A DNA stretch of 64,000 bases. It comes from JAHEJJ01 sp965212205. Lineage in GTDB: Bacteria; Bacteroidota; Bacteroidia; Flavobacteriales; Flavobacteriaceae. A program made the position numbers and the translations under genes. The DNA lies in NCBI GenBank assembly GCA_965212205.1, contig CBDBUX010000011.1, positions 1,054,001-1,118,000 on the forward strand, written 5' to 3'. The notes below the pieces were generated by a model. It saw nothing but the letters and a program-made list of their open reading frames with translations, had not been told where the DNA came from and did not search any database. Below, in pieces: positions 34,763 through 44,273 of the stretch (position 1 is its first letter; the number at the start of each line of letters is the position of its first letter).

Positions 34763-35935
34763 TTACTTTAAGTTGTTCAAAATAAAATCGAGCGTCTTGT
34801 TATCGCTATTCTTGTGGTCAAAAGCATGATTGCGATGGGTGATTCCGTTTGCCAACCCTTTGTCTTGCAAGTATTTAATCTGATCTTCATAAGCAAGAGA
34901 AACCTTACCGGTTAGCAGCAAGTCCATTGAATTTCCTTGAACATAGCGATTAAAAATCTTTCTCAGGCCACTTAAATATAACCGGTCTTTGGTAAACCCA
35001 CCACCACGATGTGCTCTTAATGTTATGGTAAACGCGTCTTTGCGATTGAGTTTATAAGTGCCGTGTATTAAATCGAAGGTATCTGCAAAACTATATCCTT
35101 TGATCAGGCTGTCTGAAGCCAGGACCCTGTATGCGAGTTCCTTGAGACGTCTTAAGGTCAAAGCTCCACTCATATACTCGCTGAAAACCGATAGTCCTTC
35201 CTGTGTCTCTACATTTTTTGGTAGTCCGTGTGAGAATATTTTTAAAGGTTGTAGAAGTCCATTGAAAGTAGTGACAAGATGCACGCCAATTTCATGGTTT
35301 GCCAGTGTTAGTAATTGATTTTTACTAAATGTTGTATTTCGTTTGATCAGCAGTGCCTGGCGGGCGTTACTAACCATTGCCTCTGCGGATAGATGTGTTG
35401 TAAAGTAAATATTCAAGGGAAAATCATAGGCCTGTGCAAAATCCTCGAAGTACCTTTTAGCTTCCTGCGGAGTAAATATCTTTTCCATTGCTGAAGAAGG
35501 GGGTTCGTCTTCGAAATGCAAAATAAATTTTGCGTTCTGCACGTCCTTTTCGGTTGGCGTGCCATAGACACGGAGTGAATTGTAGTAAAACTCCCTTCCT
35601 TTGCCGATGGTCTCAATACACCGAACCATATTGGCGTAGTGATAGACAATATCGGAATAAAGTGCGCGAATCTGGTCATCCTTAATTCGCTCTAGTCTCT
35701 GCGCAAAAAAAAGGCGATGGAGTTTGTAGGGATCAAACTTAAGTTTGGGGTACTTGAACTCGGGCTCCTCCTTAAATTTCGAACTGAAAAACCGTTGTTT
35801 TTCTTTTTCGATGTTTATCGGATTCACATAGCTTAACAATTCGATACGCCGCACCAGGCGATCCAGGTTGGCATCTATTTCGAAAAGATCTGCATAATCC
35901 TTTTTAAGCTCAGGGTCCTGTTTATCGCTGATCAT
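34763..35935 (-). CDS. DUF1704 / QEGLA-motif metallopeptidase-like protein
   Basis: A 390-residue DUF1704 protein. It has the family's zinc motif HEIGVH (H214, E215, H219, an HExxxH pattern) and the naming motif QEGLS at 245-249. The family is known as flavohemoglobin expression-modulating QEGLA protein in bacteria; the eukaryotic relatives MATCAP are metallo-carboxypeptidases that remove the C-terminal tyrosine of tubulin. A carboxypeptidase role is therefore plausible. Its start overlaps the stop of the amidohydrolase by four bases. It is the last of three co-oriented genes that look like one pathway. Confidence 0.88.
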   Translation of the reverse strand: MISDKQDPELKKDYADLFEIDANLDRLVRRIELLSYVNPINIEKEKQRFFSSKFKEEPEFKYPKLKFDPYKLHRLFFAQRLERIKDDQIRALYSDIVYHYANMVRCIETIGKGREFYYNSLRVYGTPTEKDVQNAKFILHFEDEPPSSAMEKIFTPQEAKRYFEDFAQAYDFPLNIYFTTHLSAEAMVSNARQALLIKRNTTFSKNQLLTLANHEIGVHLVTTFNGLLQPLKIFSHGLPKNVETQEGLSVFSEYMSGALTLRRLKELAYRVLASDSLIKGYSFADTFDLIHGTYKLNRKDAFTITLRAHRGGGFTKDRLYLSGLRKIFNRYVQGNSMDLLLTGKVSLAYEDQIKYLQDKGLANGITHRNHAFDHKNSDNKTLDFILNNLK

Positions 35936-36759
35936 ATTTTTTGCTGATGAAATTCTTCAGCCTGCAAAGGTATTAATTCTTTTAATTGTTCTTCTACTGA
36001 TTTAACTATTTCAGGGTATATAATGCCGCTGTATTCATCGCAATAGACCTTAGCGATTTCTGTAGCCAAAACCAGGGTATCCTTAAAATGGTCAGTGATA
36101 TATTTTAGAAAATACCCTTTGCCGTAAAATGTATCGTTTATTCCTGCGGTGGAGTTTAACCCGTTGGGCAGACTCATCTTTGAAAGTTTAGCACGCCAGG
36201 AATTTACTACTTCTCCGTACCGACCGTTATCTATATTCGTTGTTCCCAGATTCCAAACCGGGACTTCTCTGTCCCAACGTTTCCAGTTATAGCTGTGCAT
36301 GTCGAAAACGATTGCTTTGCCATATTTATTTTCAATTTTCGATATAAGGGCATGAGTTACCTTATAAAAGGCCTCGTGTTTTTCAAGGCTATGCTCCCGT
36401 TCCCGATCAGATAATGGTTCCTTCCAAAGTGCTTTCCCCCATGCATCATTATATATCGCAGTTTCGGGCCCCCGGTTTAAATCGTATTCAAACCTACTGT
36501 CGCATCCCGCAATGACCACCGGATGGGTACGTACCATCTCCTTGGTGCACGGATCCTCTTCATACCAGCGTTCGTATTCGGTATGAAGACAATTCTCCCA
36601 TAATGATCTTCTGAATTGATTGCCATCGTGAACTGCTCCGCAAACATAAGGCGCATATTCACTGATCTTAATTGTAAAGGAATAATCATCGGCTACCGCC
36701 TCGAAGGTCTTACCAGCTTCTATGGAAGCCACTATTTCGGGTACAGACAGTTTAAGCAT
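35932..36759 (-). CDS. N-formylglutamate amidohydrolase family protein
   Basis: A 275-residue zinc amidohydrolase. Family features include AVHDGN near residue 42, the GCDSRFEYDLNRGPE segment near 84-98 and IVFDMHSYNW near 153, with His and Asp/Glu metal ligands. The classical enzyme releases formate from N-formylglutamate in histidine degradation; no hut genes are in the window. It overlaps the ATP-grasp gene by eight bases and the DUF1704 gene by four. In this setting it may hydrolyse an amide product made by the ATP-grasp ligase. Confidence 0.87.
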   Translation of the reverse strand: MLKLSVPEIVASIEAGKTFEAVADDYSFTIKISEYAPYVCGAVHDGNQFRRSLWENCLHTEYERWYEEDPCTKEMVRTHPVVIAGCDSRFEYDLNRGPETAIYNDAWGKALWKEPLSDREREHSLEKHEAFYKVTHALISKIENKYGKAIVFDMHSYNWKRWDREVPVWNLGTTNIDNGRYGEVVNSWRAKLSKMSLPNGLNSTAGINDTFYGKGYFLKYITDHFKDTLVLATEIAKVYCDEYSGIIYPEIVKSVEEQLKELIPLQAEEFHQQKI

Positions 36760-37783
36760 TCTCTACTTCGCTGCGCAGTCTCGATCGCCGATCGAATGCT
36801 TTTAATTGATCCATCACCTTTCTTTCGATGAAATCGATCACCTTTGTCTGAAGCTTTGTTTTATATGCCTTGTTCATGTAGGTAATTCCGCCGGGAGACA
36901 TTACATTAACTTCCACTAACTTCCCGCCAATGACATCAATGCCTACAAAGTACAGACCATCTTTTACCAATTTTGGACCGATTTGCATACACAAGGCTTT
37001 TTCTTCTTTGGTGAGCGAGTGTTTGGCTACCGAGCCGCCTGCAGAAACGTTGGAACGATGATCACCAGATCCCGGTATTCTGCGCATTGCCCCTATAGGT
37101 TCGCCATTGAGCAAAAGTATCCTGACATCACCCTGGTCTGCCCCTTCAATATAGTCCTGGAGGATGACATAATTTGAGCTTCCGTCTGAATTGGTAACAT
37201 AGAAATCCAATAGGGATTTAATGTTTTTCATGGCCGACTTTTCGATCAGGATCACCCCGGAGCCCCCAAAACCGTTCAAAGGCTTCAATATCATTTTATC
37301 GGACTTGGATTCCTTAATCTGACTTACTAGGTATTCCTTGTTCTTGGAAACATGTGTAACAGGAATTATGTTGCTATGAACATCTCCAAAAGCAGCCGTA
37401 TATAATTTATTATTAGCCTCCCGTAATCCCTGTAAAGAATTGACAATAAATACGTCGTCCTTTACCGAATCAAGAAAGTTCAGCATGATAGGATCCAAAG
37501 GAGGATTAGCCCTCATGACAATGACGTCGAAACCAGCCAATGGAAGCATTTCATCTCTGGTGATCGCATTTTTATAATAGCTTTTCTGACTTGCAGGCAC
37601 TTTCTCCATCTTATTTAAAACGGTGCAAAATGCACTGGTAACACTATTTCGAATAGTGAGATTGGCGGGAGTACAGAGCGCAACACCGTGCTTTCTCTTG
37701 GCGCATTCGTGGATAAGCGACAAACTGCTGTCGTTATCCGGATCGATTTGTTCCCAGGGATACATTAAAAAGCATATGTTCAT
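36752..37783 (-). CDS. glutathione-synthetase-like ATP-grasp ligase
   Basis: A 343-residue ATP-grasp enzyme of the GshB/RimK type. Landmarks are MNICFLMYPWEQIDPDNDSS at the N-terminus, MILKPLNGFGGSGVILIEK (ATP-binding lysine and glycine loop) and YFVGIDVIGGKLVEVNVMSPGGITYMN, with the metal-binding E-x-N. Such ligases join a carboxylate to an amine through acyl phosphate. No gamma-glutamylcysteine ligase is encoded nearby, so glutathione synthesis is not evident. The start at 37783 is preferred to the ATG eight codons upstream. First gene of the trio with the amidohydrolase and DUF1704. Confidence 0.87.
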   Translation of the reverse strand: MNICFLMYPWEQIDPDNDSSLSLIHECAKRKHGVALCTPANLTIRNSVTSAFCTVLNKMEKVPASQKSYYKNAITRDEMLPLAGFDVIVMRANPPLDPIMLNFLDSVKDDVFIVNSLQGLREANNKLYTAAFGDVHSNIIPVTHVSKNKEYLVSQIKESKSDKMILKPLNGFGGSGVILIEKSAMKNIKSLLDFYVTNSDGSSNYVILQDYIEGADQGDVRILLLNGEPIGAMRRIPGSGDHRSNVSAGGSVAKHSLTKEEKALCMQIGPKLVKDGLYFVGIDVIGGKLVEVNVMSPGGITYMNKAYKTKLQTKVIDFIERKVMDQLKAFDRRSRLRSEVENA

Positions 37784-37805
37784 ACTATGATTTTTTAAAT
37801 TCACC

Positions 37806-37843
37806 AAACCTGAGCCCTCTTCACAAATTAAAGGCTCTGGTTT
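37806..37843 (-). terminator. stem-loop in 3' region of symporter gene
   Basis: AAACCTGAGCC and GGCTCTGGTTT pair over 11 positions with one T-T mismatch around a 16-base loop. It lies between the symporter stop (37882) and the ATP-grasp start (37783). No T tract follows directly on the minus strand, so it may be a terminator or a processing/attenuation structure. Confidence 0.45.
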
Positions 37844-37881
37844 ATCAGTAAAAAGTTACATGATAATCCAAAATAATCAAA

Positions 37882-39225
37882 CTATTTTTCTTTTTGGCCT
37901 TTTACGGGCTCGTAATAGTCGTCCCAATCTTCTACGCGAGGTTGTCCAAGTTTACCCACCGATTTGGCAACGACCATAGATACCGTGGCATCCCCTGTAA
38001 TATTGATCACTGTCCGGCACATATCCAAGGGCCTATCTACGGCAAATATCAATGCGAGCGCAACAGGATAAAGATCCGCCGGGAATCCGATCGCCTCGAG
38101 TACGATCACCAGCATTACCATTCCAGCACCTGGTACGGCTGCTGAGCCTATTGAGGCAAGGAGCGCGGTGAGAATGATGGCCAGCTGATTGCTGAAACCA
38201 AGTCCTTCAGGCCATAATACCTGCATGATAAAGACCGCTGCCACCCCTTGATACAGACTGGTTCCATCCATGTTGATGGTGGCACCTACGGGTAATACAA
38301 AACTCGATACCTCTTTATCTACACCTATATGTTCCTCAACCCGCTCCATGGTTACTGGCAGTGTTGCTGCACTTGAACTGGTGGAAAAGGCGAGTAATTG
38401 AGCCGGACTTATCTCTTTAAGAAACCAGAATGGATTTTTCCGAGTGTAAAGAGAAACAACCATCGAGTAAAAGAATATCATCAATAAAAGTCCAAGAACT
38501 ACAACACCGGAATATTTTAACAAGGCTAACAAAAGCTCAGGATCGCTGGAAGATACTACCACGCCCGCTAACAGTGCAAAAACTGCATAAGGGGCAATTA
38601 ACATGATCAGATCTACCATCTTTAAAACGACAAAATTCAAGGAATCGAAGAAATTCTTCATCGGTTTGGCACGCTCCTCCCCTATCAAAAGCATTGAGAT
38701 CCCGAAAATTATCGTAAACACAATTACCTGAAGCATCAAGCCGTTTTCGGCAAATGCCTTAAATGCATTGTCTGGAACCATATCTACCAGAAATTGTAAC
38801 GGACCGCTTTCTTTCTGCTTGCTTGCCATCTCGAGCTTAGAGGTAACCGCGGTATCACTGGCAAAAGTTTCTGAGAGTTTTGTAATGGTACTGTCCGATA
38901 TTCCATCTCCCGGTTTGAGAAGATTCACGAGGATTAGCCCTATTGAAATAGCCACCACAGTTGTTCCGATGTATATTCCGATTGTTTTGAGCCCAATATT
39001 CCTAAACTTGGAAATATCCTTTAAATCTGATATGCCTTTCACAAGTGAGGCGATAATCAGCGGTATTGCTATAAGCTTGAGTAACTTCACAAAAATATCC
39101 CCGAAGGGTTGGATCCAGTCCGATACTAATTTTACACCCCAGTCGGGAAAGGTCATCACAAATCCGAATATTATACCCAGGATCATCCCGATGAGTATCT
39201 TCCAATGCAGTTCCAGTTTCCGCAT
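37882..39225 (-). CDS. dicarboxylate/amino acid:cation symporter (SDF family)
   Basis: A 447-residue transporter of the GltP/DctA family with about eight helices and two re-entrant hairpins. The signatures are the serine-rich hairpin STSSSAATLPVTM, the TINMDGTSLYQG segment and VDRPLDMCRTVINITGD, which carry the substrate and cation sites. It imports aspartate, glutamate or C4-dicarboxylates with Na+ or H+. It precedes the ATP-grasp trio on the same strand but is separated from it by about 100 bases and a stem-loop, so joint expression is uncertain. Confidence 0.94.
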   Translation of the reverse strand: MRKLELHWKILIGMILGIIFGFVMTFPDWGVKLVSDWIQPFGDIFVKLLKLIAIPLIIASLVKGISDLKDISKFRNIGLKTIGIYIGTTVVAISIGLILVNLLKPGDGISDSTITKLSETFASDTAVTSKLEMASKQKESGPLQFLVDMVPDNAFKAFAENGLMLQVIVFTIIFGISMLLIGEERAKPMKNFFDSLNFVVLKMVDLIMLIAPYAVFALLAGVVVSSSDPELLLALLKYSGVVVLGLLLMIFFYSMVVSLYTRKNPFWFLKEISPAQLLAFSTSSSAATLPVTMERVEEHIGVDKEVSSFVLPVGATINMDGTSLYQGVAAVFIMQVLWPEGLGFSNQLAIILTALLASIGSAAVPGAGMVMLVIVLEAIGFPADLYPVALALIFAVDRPLDMCRTVINITGDATVSMVVAKSVGKLGQPRVEDWDDYYEPVKGQKEK

Positions 39226-39362
39226 ATATTTTTATTTAGTTCAGTAAGATAATATTTTAAAAACCATGCACCATATTTTTTGCGTTACCAAAGTCGATCA
39301 GTATTGTTATCGCTAATGGTAAACTGGAATATGGTATTTTGTTGATATTATAAACCAGGATT

Positions 39363-40433
39363 TTAGGGCTTGAGCTTTATTGTTCTATTCTGCAAAGCAA
39401 AATCGGCAAGGACGAGTGCCGCCATAGCTTCAACTATTGGCACCGCGCGTGGTACTACACAAGGATCATGGCGGCCTTTGCCCTGAGCCTTTACCTTATT
39501 ACCCTCTTTGTCTATGGTTTCATAAGACTGAAGGAGTGTTGCTACCGGTTTAAAGGCTACCTTAAAGTAGATGTCCATCCCATTACTTATGCCACCCTGT
39601 ATTCCACCACTATTATTAGTCTTAGTGCTGCCGTCCTGATTGTATTGGTCGTTGTGTTCGCTTCCCCTCATCGAAACTCCGGCAAATCCACTGCCAAATT
39701 CAAATCCTTTTACAGCATTGATCGACAACATGGCTTTGCCAAGCTGAGCGTGAAGCTTATCAAATACAGGCTCCCCGAGCCCAACCGGCACATTGCTTAT
39801 TACGCAGCTGATTACCCCACCTATGGTATCCCCTTCTTTTCGTACTGCCTTGATATAATCGATCATTCGGTTGGCCGTTTCAGGATCCGGACAGCGAACC
39901 GCATTGGTTTCTTTTACCTCGAGCTTCAAATCCTGATATTCCTTATCCAGGGTAATATTACCCACTTGTGAAACAAAGGCATTAAAGTTTACACCACTCA
40001 AGAATTGTTTGGCTATGGCGCCTGCCACAACTCTAGAAGCAGTTTCCCTGGCGGAACTTCGACCTCCACCCCTGTAATCCCTCAGTCCATATTTTTTATC
40101 GTATACATAATCGGCATGCGACGGCCTGTAAGAATCTTTGATATGACTATAATCTTTGGACTTCTGATTGCGGTTATGGATGGCAAATCCGATAGGCGTT
40201 CCGGTTGTTTTACCTTCAAAAATCCCTGAATAGATTTCGACCAGATCGGACTCTTTGCGCTGCGTAACTATTGAGGATTGTCCTGGTTTTCTTCGATCGA
40301 GATCTCGTTGAATTTCTTCGAGATCTAATTCTATTCCGGCTGGGCAACCATCGATAACCCCTCCTATTGCCACACCGTGAGATTCACCAAAAGTGGTTAT
40401 CCTGAAAATCGTACCAAATGAATTGCCGGCCAT
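39363..40433 (-). CDS. aroC: chorismate synthase
   Basis: A 356-residue chorismate synthase, the last step of the shikimate pathway: it converts 5-enolpyruvylshikimate-3-phosphate to chorismate using reduced FMN. The N-terminus FRITTFGESHGVAIGG, the RPSHADYVYDKKYG and RGGGRSSARETASRVVAGA segments and the C-terminal GRHDPCVVPRAVPIVEAMAALV are textbook. No other shikimate genes are beside it. Confidence 0.97.
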   Translation of the reverse strand: MAGNSFGTIFRITTFGESHGVAIGGVIDGCPAGIELDLEEIQRDLDRRKPGQSSIVTQRKESDLVEIYSGIFEGKTTGTPIGFAIHNRNQKSKDYSHIKDSYRPSHADYVYDKKYGLRDYRGGGRSSARETASRVVAGAIAKQFLSGVNFNAFVSQVGNITLDKEYQDLKLEVKETNAVRCPDPETANRMIDYIKAVRKEGDTIGGVISCVISNVPVGLGEPVFDKLHAQLGKAMLSINAVKGFEFGSGFAGVSMRGSEHNDQYNQDGSTKTNNSGGIQGGISNGMDIYFKVAFKPVATLLQSYETIDKEGNKVKAQGKGRHDPCVVPRAVPIVEAMAALVLADFALQNRTIKLKP

Positions 40434-40675
40434 GTAGTTAAATATAATATGATATGACGAACCCGGTTCTCACCGATTATTTGGGCTCAAAGATAGAAGT
40501 TAAAGCAAAGCCCACCAAAACCACTAAACACTCAGTTTTAAAAACTGCAGATAGTGTCTAGATTTATTCATCATTTTATAATGAAATATTGAGCCGACAG
40601 AAAAGAAAGCAAACCGATCTCCACCTAAATATATTTGAAAACACACACAAACTGAAAAATTAAAAGAGCGAAGGG

Positions 40676-40810
40676 TCAGTCCCGGACTAATGAATCTTTT
40701 AATATACTTACCGGATGCTTGGCAAGCCGGCCTGTGCCATCGAAGATCTGATGCCGGCAACTGGTTCCATTGGCCGCCAGAATTATATCTTCAGCAGAAT
40801 TACGTATGGC
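40676..40810 (-). pseudogene. detached out-of-frame C-terminus of FAD/FeS oxidase
   Basis: These bases encode, one frame away from the main gene, 44 residues beginning AIRNSAEDIILAANGTSCRH and ending SLVRD before a TGA at 40676-40678. The sequence continues the main protein exactly where homologues continue, including the conserved Cys in GTSCRHQ. Removal of one C from the run of five (G on the plus strand, 40811-40815) would rejoin it in frame. Confidence 0.75.
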
Positions 40811-43592
40811 GGGGGAAAAGACTTAAATCGCCAATTTTCATGCTTAGCTCGTAATGTTCTTCCTCATAACCAAAAGAACCGGCCATTCCACAGCAACCAG
40901 AATTGATTATCGAAACCGAATAATTAACCGGCAAATTAAGAATATCAAAAGTCACTTTTTGGTTGGAAAGCGCTTTTTGATGACAGTGTGTGTGAATTTT
41001 TACTGATTTCCTGGCTTGTGTAAACTGGGCGGAAGTTATTTTTCCTTCTTCCGCCTGCTTTGCCAGGAATTCTTCAATTAGAAAGCTTACTTGAGCCAGT
41101 TGATCGACTTTAGCTTTATCGAGATGGAATTTTTTATACTCATCCCTGAAACTCAAGATGGCTGAAGGCTCCAACCCTAAGACGGGGATGCCCTGAACGG
41201 CGAATGGGTATAACTTCTCAATATTTTTAACCGCCAACTGCCGGGCTTGTTTTAGAAACCCTTTTGATATGTAGGCCCTGCCGCTTTCGCCGTAGATTAG
41301 CTTGATATCATAGCCCAGTCTACTTAGGAGATATATTGCATCTTTCGCGACTTCAGTATCCCAATAATGACTGAATTCATCTATAAATAATATTATCTTT
41401 TCATTTCGTGTAACTTGCTTATTTATAATATGTTTTAAATATTTATTTAAGTTAACACTTGATACCTTAGGTATACTGCGCTGAGATGCCATTCCCATGC
41501 TATTCTTTAGAAGCCTGCCCAGGAGTTTTGATTCGAAAATGGCATTGGCTAATGCCGGCCATTTGCTAGCCCAACGGTTGAGCATAACATTGTAGGCAAA
41601 GAGCTTGTTTCTCCATAAATAGCCATTGGCCTGCTGGTATTGGTATTGGAATTCGGCTTTAAGTGTTGCAGCATCTACATTGCTAGGACATTCACTAGCG
41701 CAGGCCTTGCAGCTTAGACAAAGGTCAAAAACGTCTTTTAAATCCTCTGAATCAAATCTATTCGTACCGGCGGTATTTGTCAGCACCTCACGCAAAGCAT
41801 TAGCCCTGGCACGGGTGGTGTCTTTTTCCTGCTTCGTAGCCTGATAACTTGGGCACATGGCCCCGGCCGTGAGATGGGTCTTCCGGCAATCTCCACTGCC
41901 ATTGCACTTTTCTGCAGCCCGTAATATCCCCTGGTCTCCCGAAAAATCCATCAGGGTATCGATCTTTGGCTCCTCACGATCTACTTCATATCGGAGCGAT
42001 TGATCCATAGGATAGGGGTCTACGATCTTACCGGGATTAAAAATTCCCTTGGGATCAAAACTGTTTTTTAAACGCCTGAACAATTCGTAATTATTCTTGC
42101 CTACCATTAATGGGATGAATTCGGCCCTCACAATCCCATCTCCATGTTCGCCGCTGAAGGATCCTCCATAGCCTTTGGTAAGATGAGCCACCTCGGTGGT
42201 AATGGACCTGAAAAGCCCGATGTCTTCCGATTTTTTAAGATTTAGGATCGGCCTGAGATGTAATTCACCGGCACCCGCATGGGCATAATATACCGCCTGT
42301 TGTCCGTATCGCTCCATAATTCCGGTAAATTCCGTTATAAAGCTTTTTAGCTGATCAACTGCCACTGCGGTATCTTCAATACAAGCTACCGCTTTTCGGT
42401 CACCTACCATGTTTCCAAGCAATCCCAAACCTGCCTTTCTAAGCTCTATGGCCTTTGAGATGTCTTCGCCTTTTAAGACTGGGTGCGCATAGCTGTAACC
42501 AGACTCTTGAATACTAGCCAAGAGGGCTCCGATCTGGGCTTCCAGACCTTGGTCAGTATCATCGCGGAGTTGTAGCATCAGCAAGGCCGCCGGGTCTCCC
42601 GATACAAAAAACCTATTGGCCCTCTGTGCCCGATTGTTTTTTGTACAATCCAGGATTACCTTATCCATCATCTCGCACAGATGCAAAGAATGATTCATCA
42701 GTGGTGCTACATCCGACAGGCAGTCGGGCAAGGAAGTATAGTGGGTTACCACCATAGCTGTTTTCTGAGGCGGAAGATCATCGAGCTGAAGGGTGATCTC
42801 TGTGCTGAACGCCAAGGTACCTTCACTGCCGCAGAGAAGTTTTGCAACATTAAGATCCTCGGTGCTTTCTGTAAAAACGCTGGTGTTTATTAGCGAGTCT
42901 ACACTGTATCCGGTGTTTCTTCTATGGATCCTGGCATCAGGGAATTCCTTTAAAATCTCTTCCCTTACCCCTGGATTGGTAAGCTCCTTGAATAGATCAT
43001 TATATATTTTGCCCTCGAGGGTGTCTTCCCGCCGTTTTTGATCTAAGATAGTTTTATCTACAGGCCCGAATATTGCCTCCGATCCATCAGAAAGCAATAC
43101 TTTTAAAGCAATTACCTTATCCCTTGTAACTCCATATTTGATAGAAGTTGTACCACTGGAATTATTTCCTGCCATACCCCCTATCATACAGCGATTGGAA
43201 GTGGAGGTATTAGGTCCGAAAAACAAACCATGTGGTTCCAGATAACGATTTAGTTCATCTCTGATCACACCTGGTTGTACGGTCACCTGCTTTTTTGCCA
43301 AATTCAGATCAATAATAGAGGTAAAATACCTGGAAACATCGACCACTATCCCATCACCAACACATTGTCCGGCCAACGACGTGCCTGCAGTCCTGGGAAT
43401 CAGTCCAAGTTCATTGTCCGAGGCATAGCCTATAATTTTTTTTAGATCCTCACTGGACTTAGGATAGGCTACGGCCAGAGGGGTTTTGCGATATACCGAG
43501 GCATCTGTGGCATAGAGAGATCGGCTCAATGAGTCGGTTAACAGTTCACCTTCGAGTTGATTTCCTAAAATTTTCAGATCGAATTTTGCCAA
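40800..43592 (-). CDS. FAD-linked oxidase / FeS protein (D-lactate or glycolate dehydrogenase type), C-terminus frameshifted
   Basis: A 930-residue flavoprotein: an N-terminal FAD_binding_4 domain (VAYPKSSEDLKKII, PRTAGTSLAGQCVGDGIVVD, FFGPNTSTSNRCMIGGMAGNNSSG), an FAD-oxidase C domain (HAGAGELHLRP, SGEHGDGIVRAEFI), two FeS motifs including CLSCKACASECP, and a C-terminal CCG-type domain (SGCCGMAGSFGYE). It should oxidise a 2-hydroxyacid and pass electrons onward. The frame ends at FPRHT, about 44 residues short of related proteins; the missing end is present in another frame directly downstream. Either a sequencing error in a C5 run or a real truncation that would remove one conserved cysteine. 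Confidence 0.88.
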   Translation of the reverse strand: MAKFDLKILGNQLEGELLTDSLSRSLYATDASVYRKTPLAVAYPKSSEDLKKIIGYASDNELGLIPRTAGTSLAGQCVGDGIVVDVSRYFTSIIDLNLAKKQVTVQPGVIRDELNRYLEPHGLFFGPNTSTSNRCMIGGMAGNNSSGTTSIKYGVTRDKVIALKVLLSDGSEAIFGPVDKTILDQKRREDTLEGKIYNDLFKELTNPGVREEILKEFPDARIHRRNTGYSVDSLINTSVFTESTEDLNVAKLLCGSEGTLAFSTEITLQLDDLPPQKTAMVVTHYTSLPDCLSDVAPLMNHSLHLCEMMDKVILDCTKNNRAQRANRFFVSGDPAALLMLQLRDDTDQGLEAQIGALLASIQESGYSYAHPVLKGEDISKAIELRKAGLGLLGNMVGDRKAVACIEDTAVAVDQLKSFITEFTGIMERYGQQAVYYAHAGAGELHLRPILNLKKSEDIGLFRSITTEVAHLTKGYGGSFSGEHGDGIVRAEFIPLMVGKNNYELFRRLKNSFDPKGIFNPGKIVDPYPMDQSLRYEVDREEPKIDTLMDFSGDQGILRAAEKCNGSGDCRKTHLTAGAMCPSYQATKQEKDTTRARANALREVLTNTAGTNRFDSEDLKDVFDLCLSCKACASECPSNVDAATLKAEFQYQYQQANGYLWRNKLFAYNVMLNRWASKWPALANAIFESKLLGRLLKNSMGMASQRSIPKVSSVNLNKYLKHIINKQVTRNEKIILFIDEFSHYWDTEVAKDAIYLLSRLGYDIKLIYGESGRAYISKGFLKQARQLAVKNIEKLYPFAVQGIPVLGLEPSAILSFRDEYKKFHLDKAKVDQLAQVSFLIEEFLAKQAEEGKITSAQFTQARKSVKIHTHCHQKALSNQKVTFDILNLPVNYSVSIINSGCCGMAGSFGYEEEHYELSMKIGDLSLFPRHT

Positions 43593-43670
43593 GGCAAGAC
43601 AATTTTAGCGCTAAAATTAAGTTTTTAATATCTGAGAACCATGAAGGCAGTGTCCTAAAAAACTTGAAAC

Positions 43671-44177
43671 ATGAAAATATTTAAACTCTTTGTTTTTCTT
43701 CTCTTCACAGTACTTTCTGTTCACGGTCAAAATATTGCCGATAATGCCCTGGGGCTTAGGCTGGGCGATAGTGATGGATTTGGAGCAGAAATCTCCTATC
43801 AGAGATTGGTGAATCGATATAAAAGGGTAGAGATCGATTTTGGCTGGAGGGACAGTCGGGAATTCGATGCTTTTAAATTTACCGGCATATATCAGTGGGT
43901 GCATCATATCGATGGAAATTTTAATTGGTACTATGGCGTAGGGGGAGGCTTAGGCAGTGTTGATTTTGATCCTATACCCGGGCCCGGAAACCAACCGGAA
44001 ACCCCAGACGGTGGTTTATTTGTATTTGCTGCAGGCGATATTGGTGTAGAATACGATTTCAATATACCATTGCTGTTATCACTCGATTTCAGACCCGAGA
44101 TTGGTATTTTGGGTTATGATGAATTCTCCGATAATTTTGATTTTGACATCGCTTTAGGGATCAGATATCAATTCTGA
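43671..44177 (+). CDS. outer-membrane beta-barrel-like protein
   Basis: A 168-residue exported protein (signal peptide, cleavage near VHGQN). The mature part is made of alternating strands rich in Gly, Phe and Tyr and ends in an aromatic residue (LGIRYQF), the common signature for outer-membrane insertion. A Pro/Gly-rich loop (IPGPGNQPETPDGG) sits mid-protein. Small eight-strand barrel is the likely fold; function unknown. Confidence 0.7.
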   Translation: MKIFKLFVFLLFTVLSVHGQNIADNALGLRLGDSDGFGAEISYQRLVNRYKRVEIDFGWRDSREFDAFKFTGIYQWVHHIDGNFNWYYGVGGGLGSVDFDPIPGPGNQPETPDGGLFVFAAGDIGVEYDFNIPLLLSLDFRPEIGILGYDEFSDNFDFDIALGIRYQF

Positions 44178-44220
44178 ATTTTACTTCAGCATTCTTTGGC
44201 ATAAGCTTATGTTAAGGGTT

Positions 44221-44251
44221 TTTTATATTCCTATATATATAGGTACATTTG
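44221..44251 (+). promoter_or_regulatory. promoter of TlpA-like gene
   Basis: TACATTTG at 44244-44251 is a full TAnnTTTG -7 box, with a TTTT at 44221-44224 at 19 bases upstream in place of TTTG. The ATG at 44274 is 22 bases downstream. Confidence 0.55.
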
Positions 44252-44273
44252 CGCATCCTAAAAAAGACAAATA

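Noticed and set aside
40533..40547. Palindrome CAGTTTTAAAAACTG.
   Set aside because: No room for a loop and no gene whose control it could explain.
40524..40760. 78-codon minus-strand frame beside the FAD oxidase end.
   Set aside because: It partly covers the detached out-of-frame C-terminus, whose correct frame is different.
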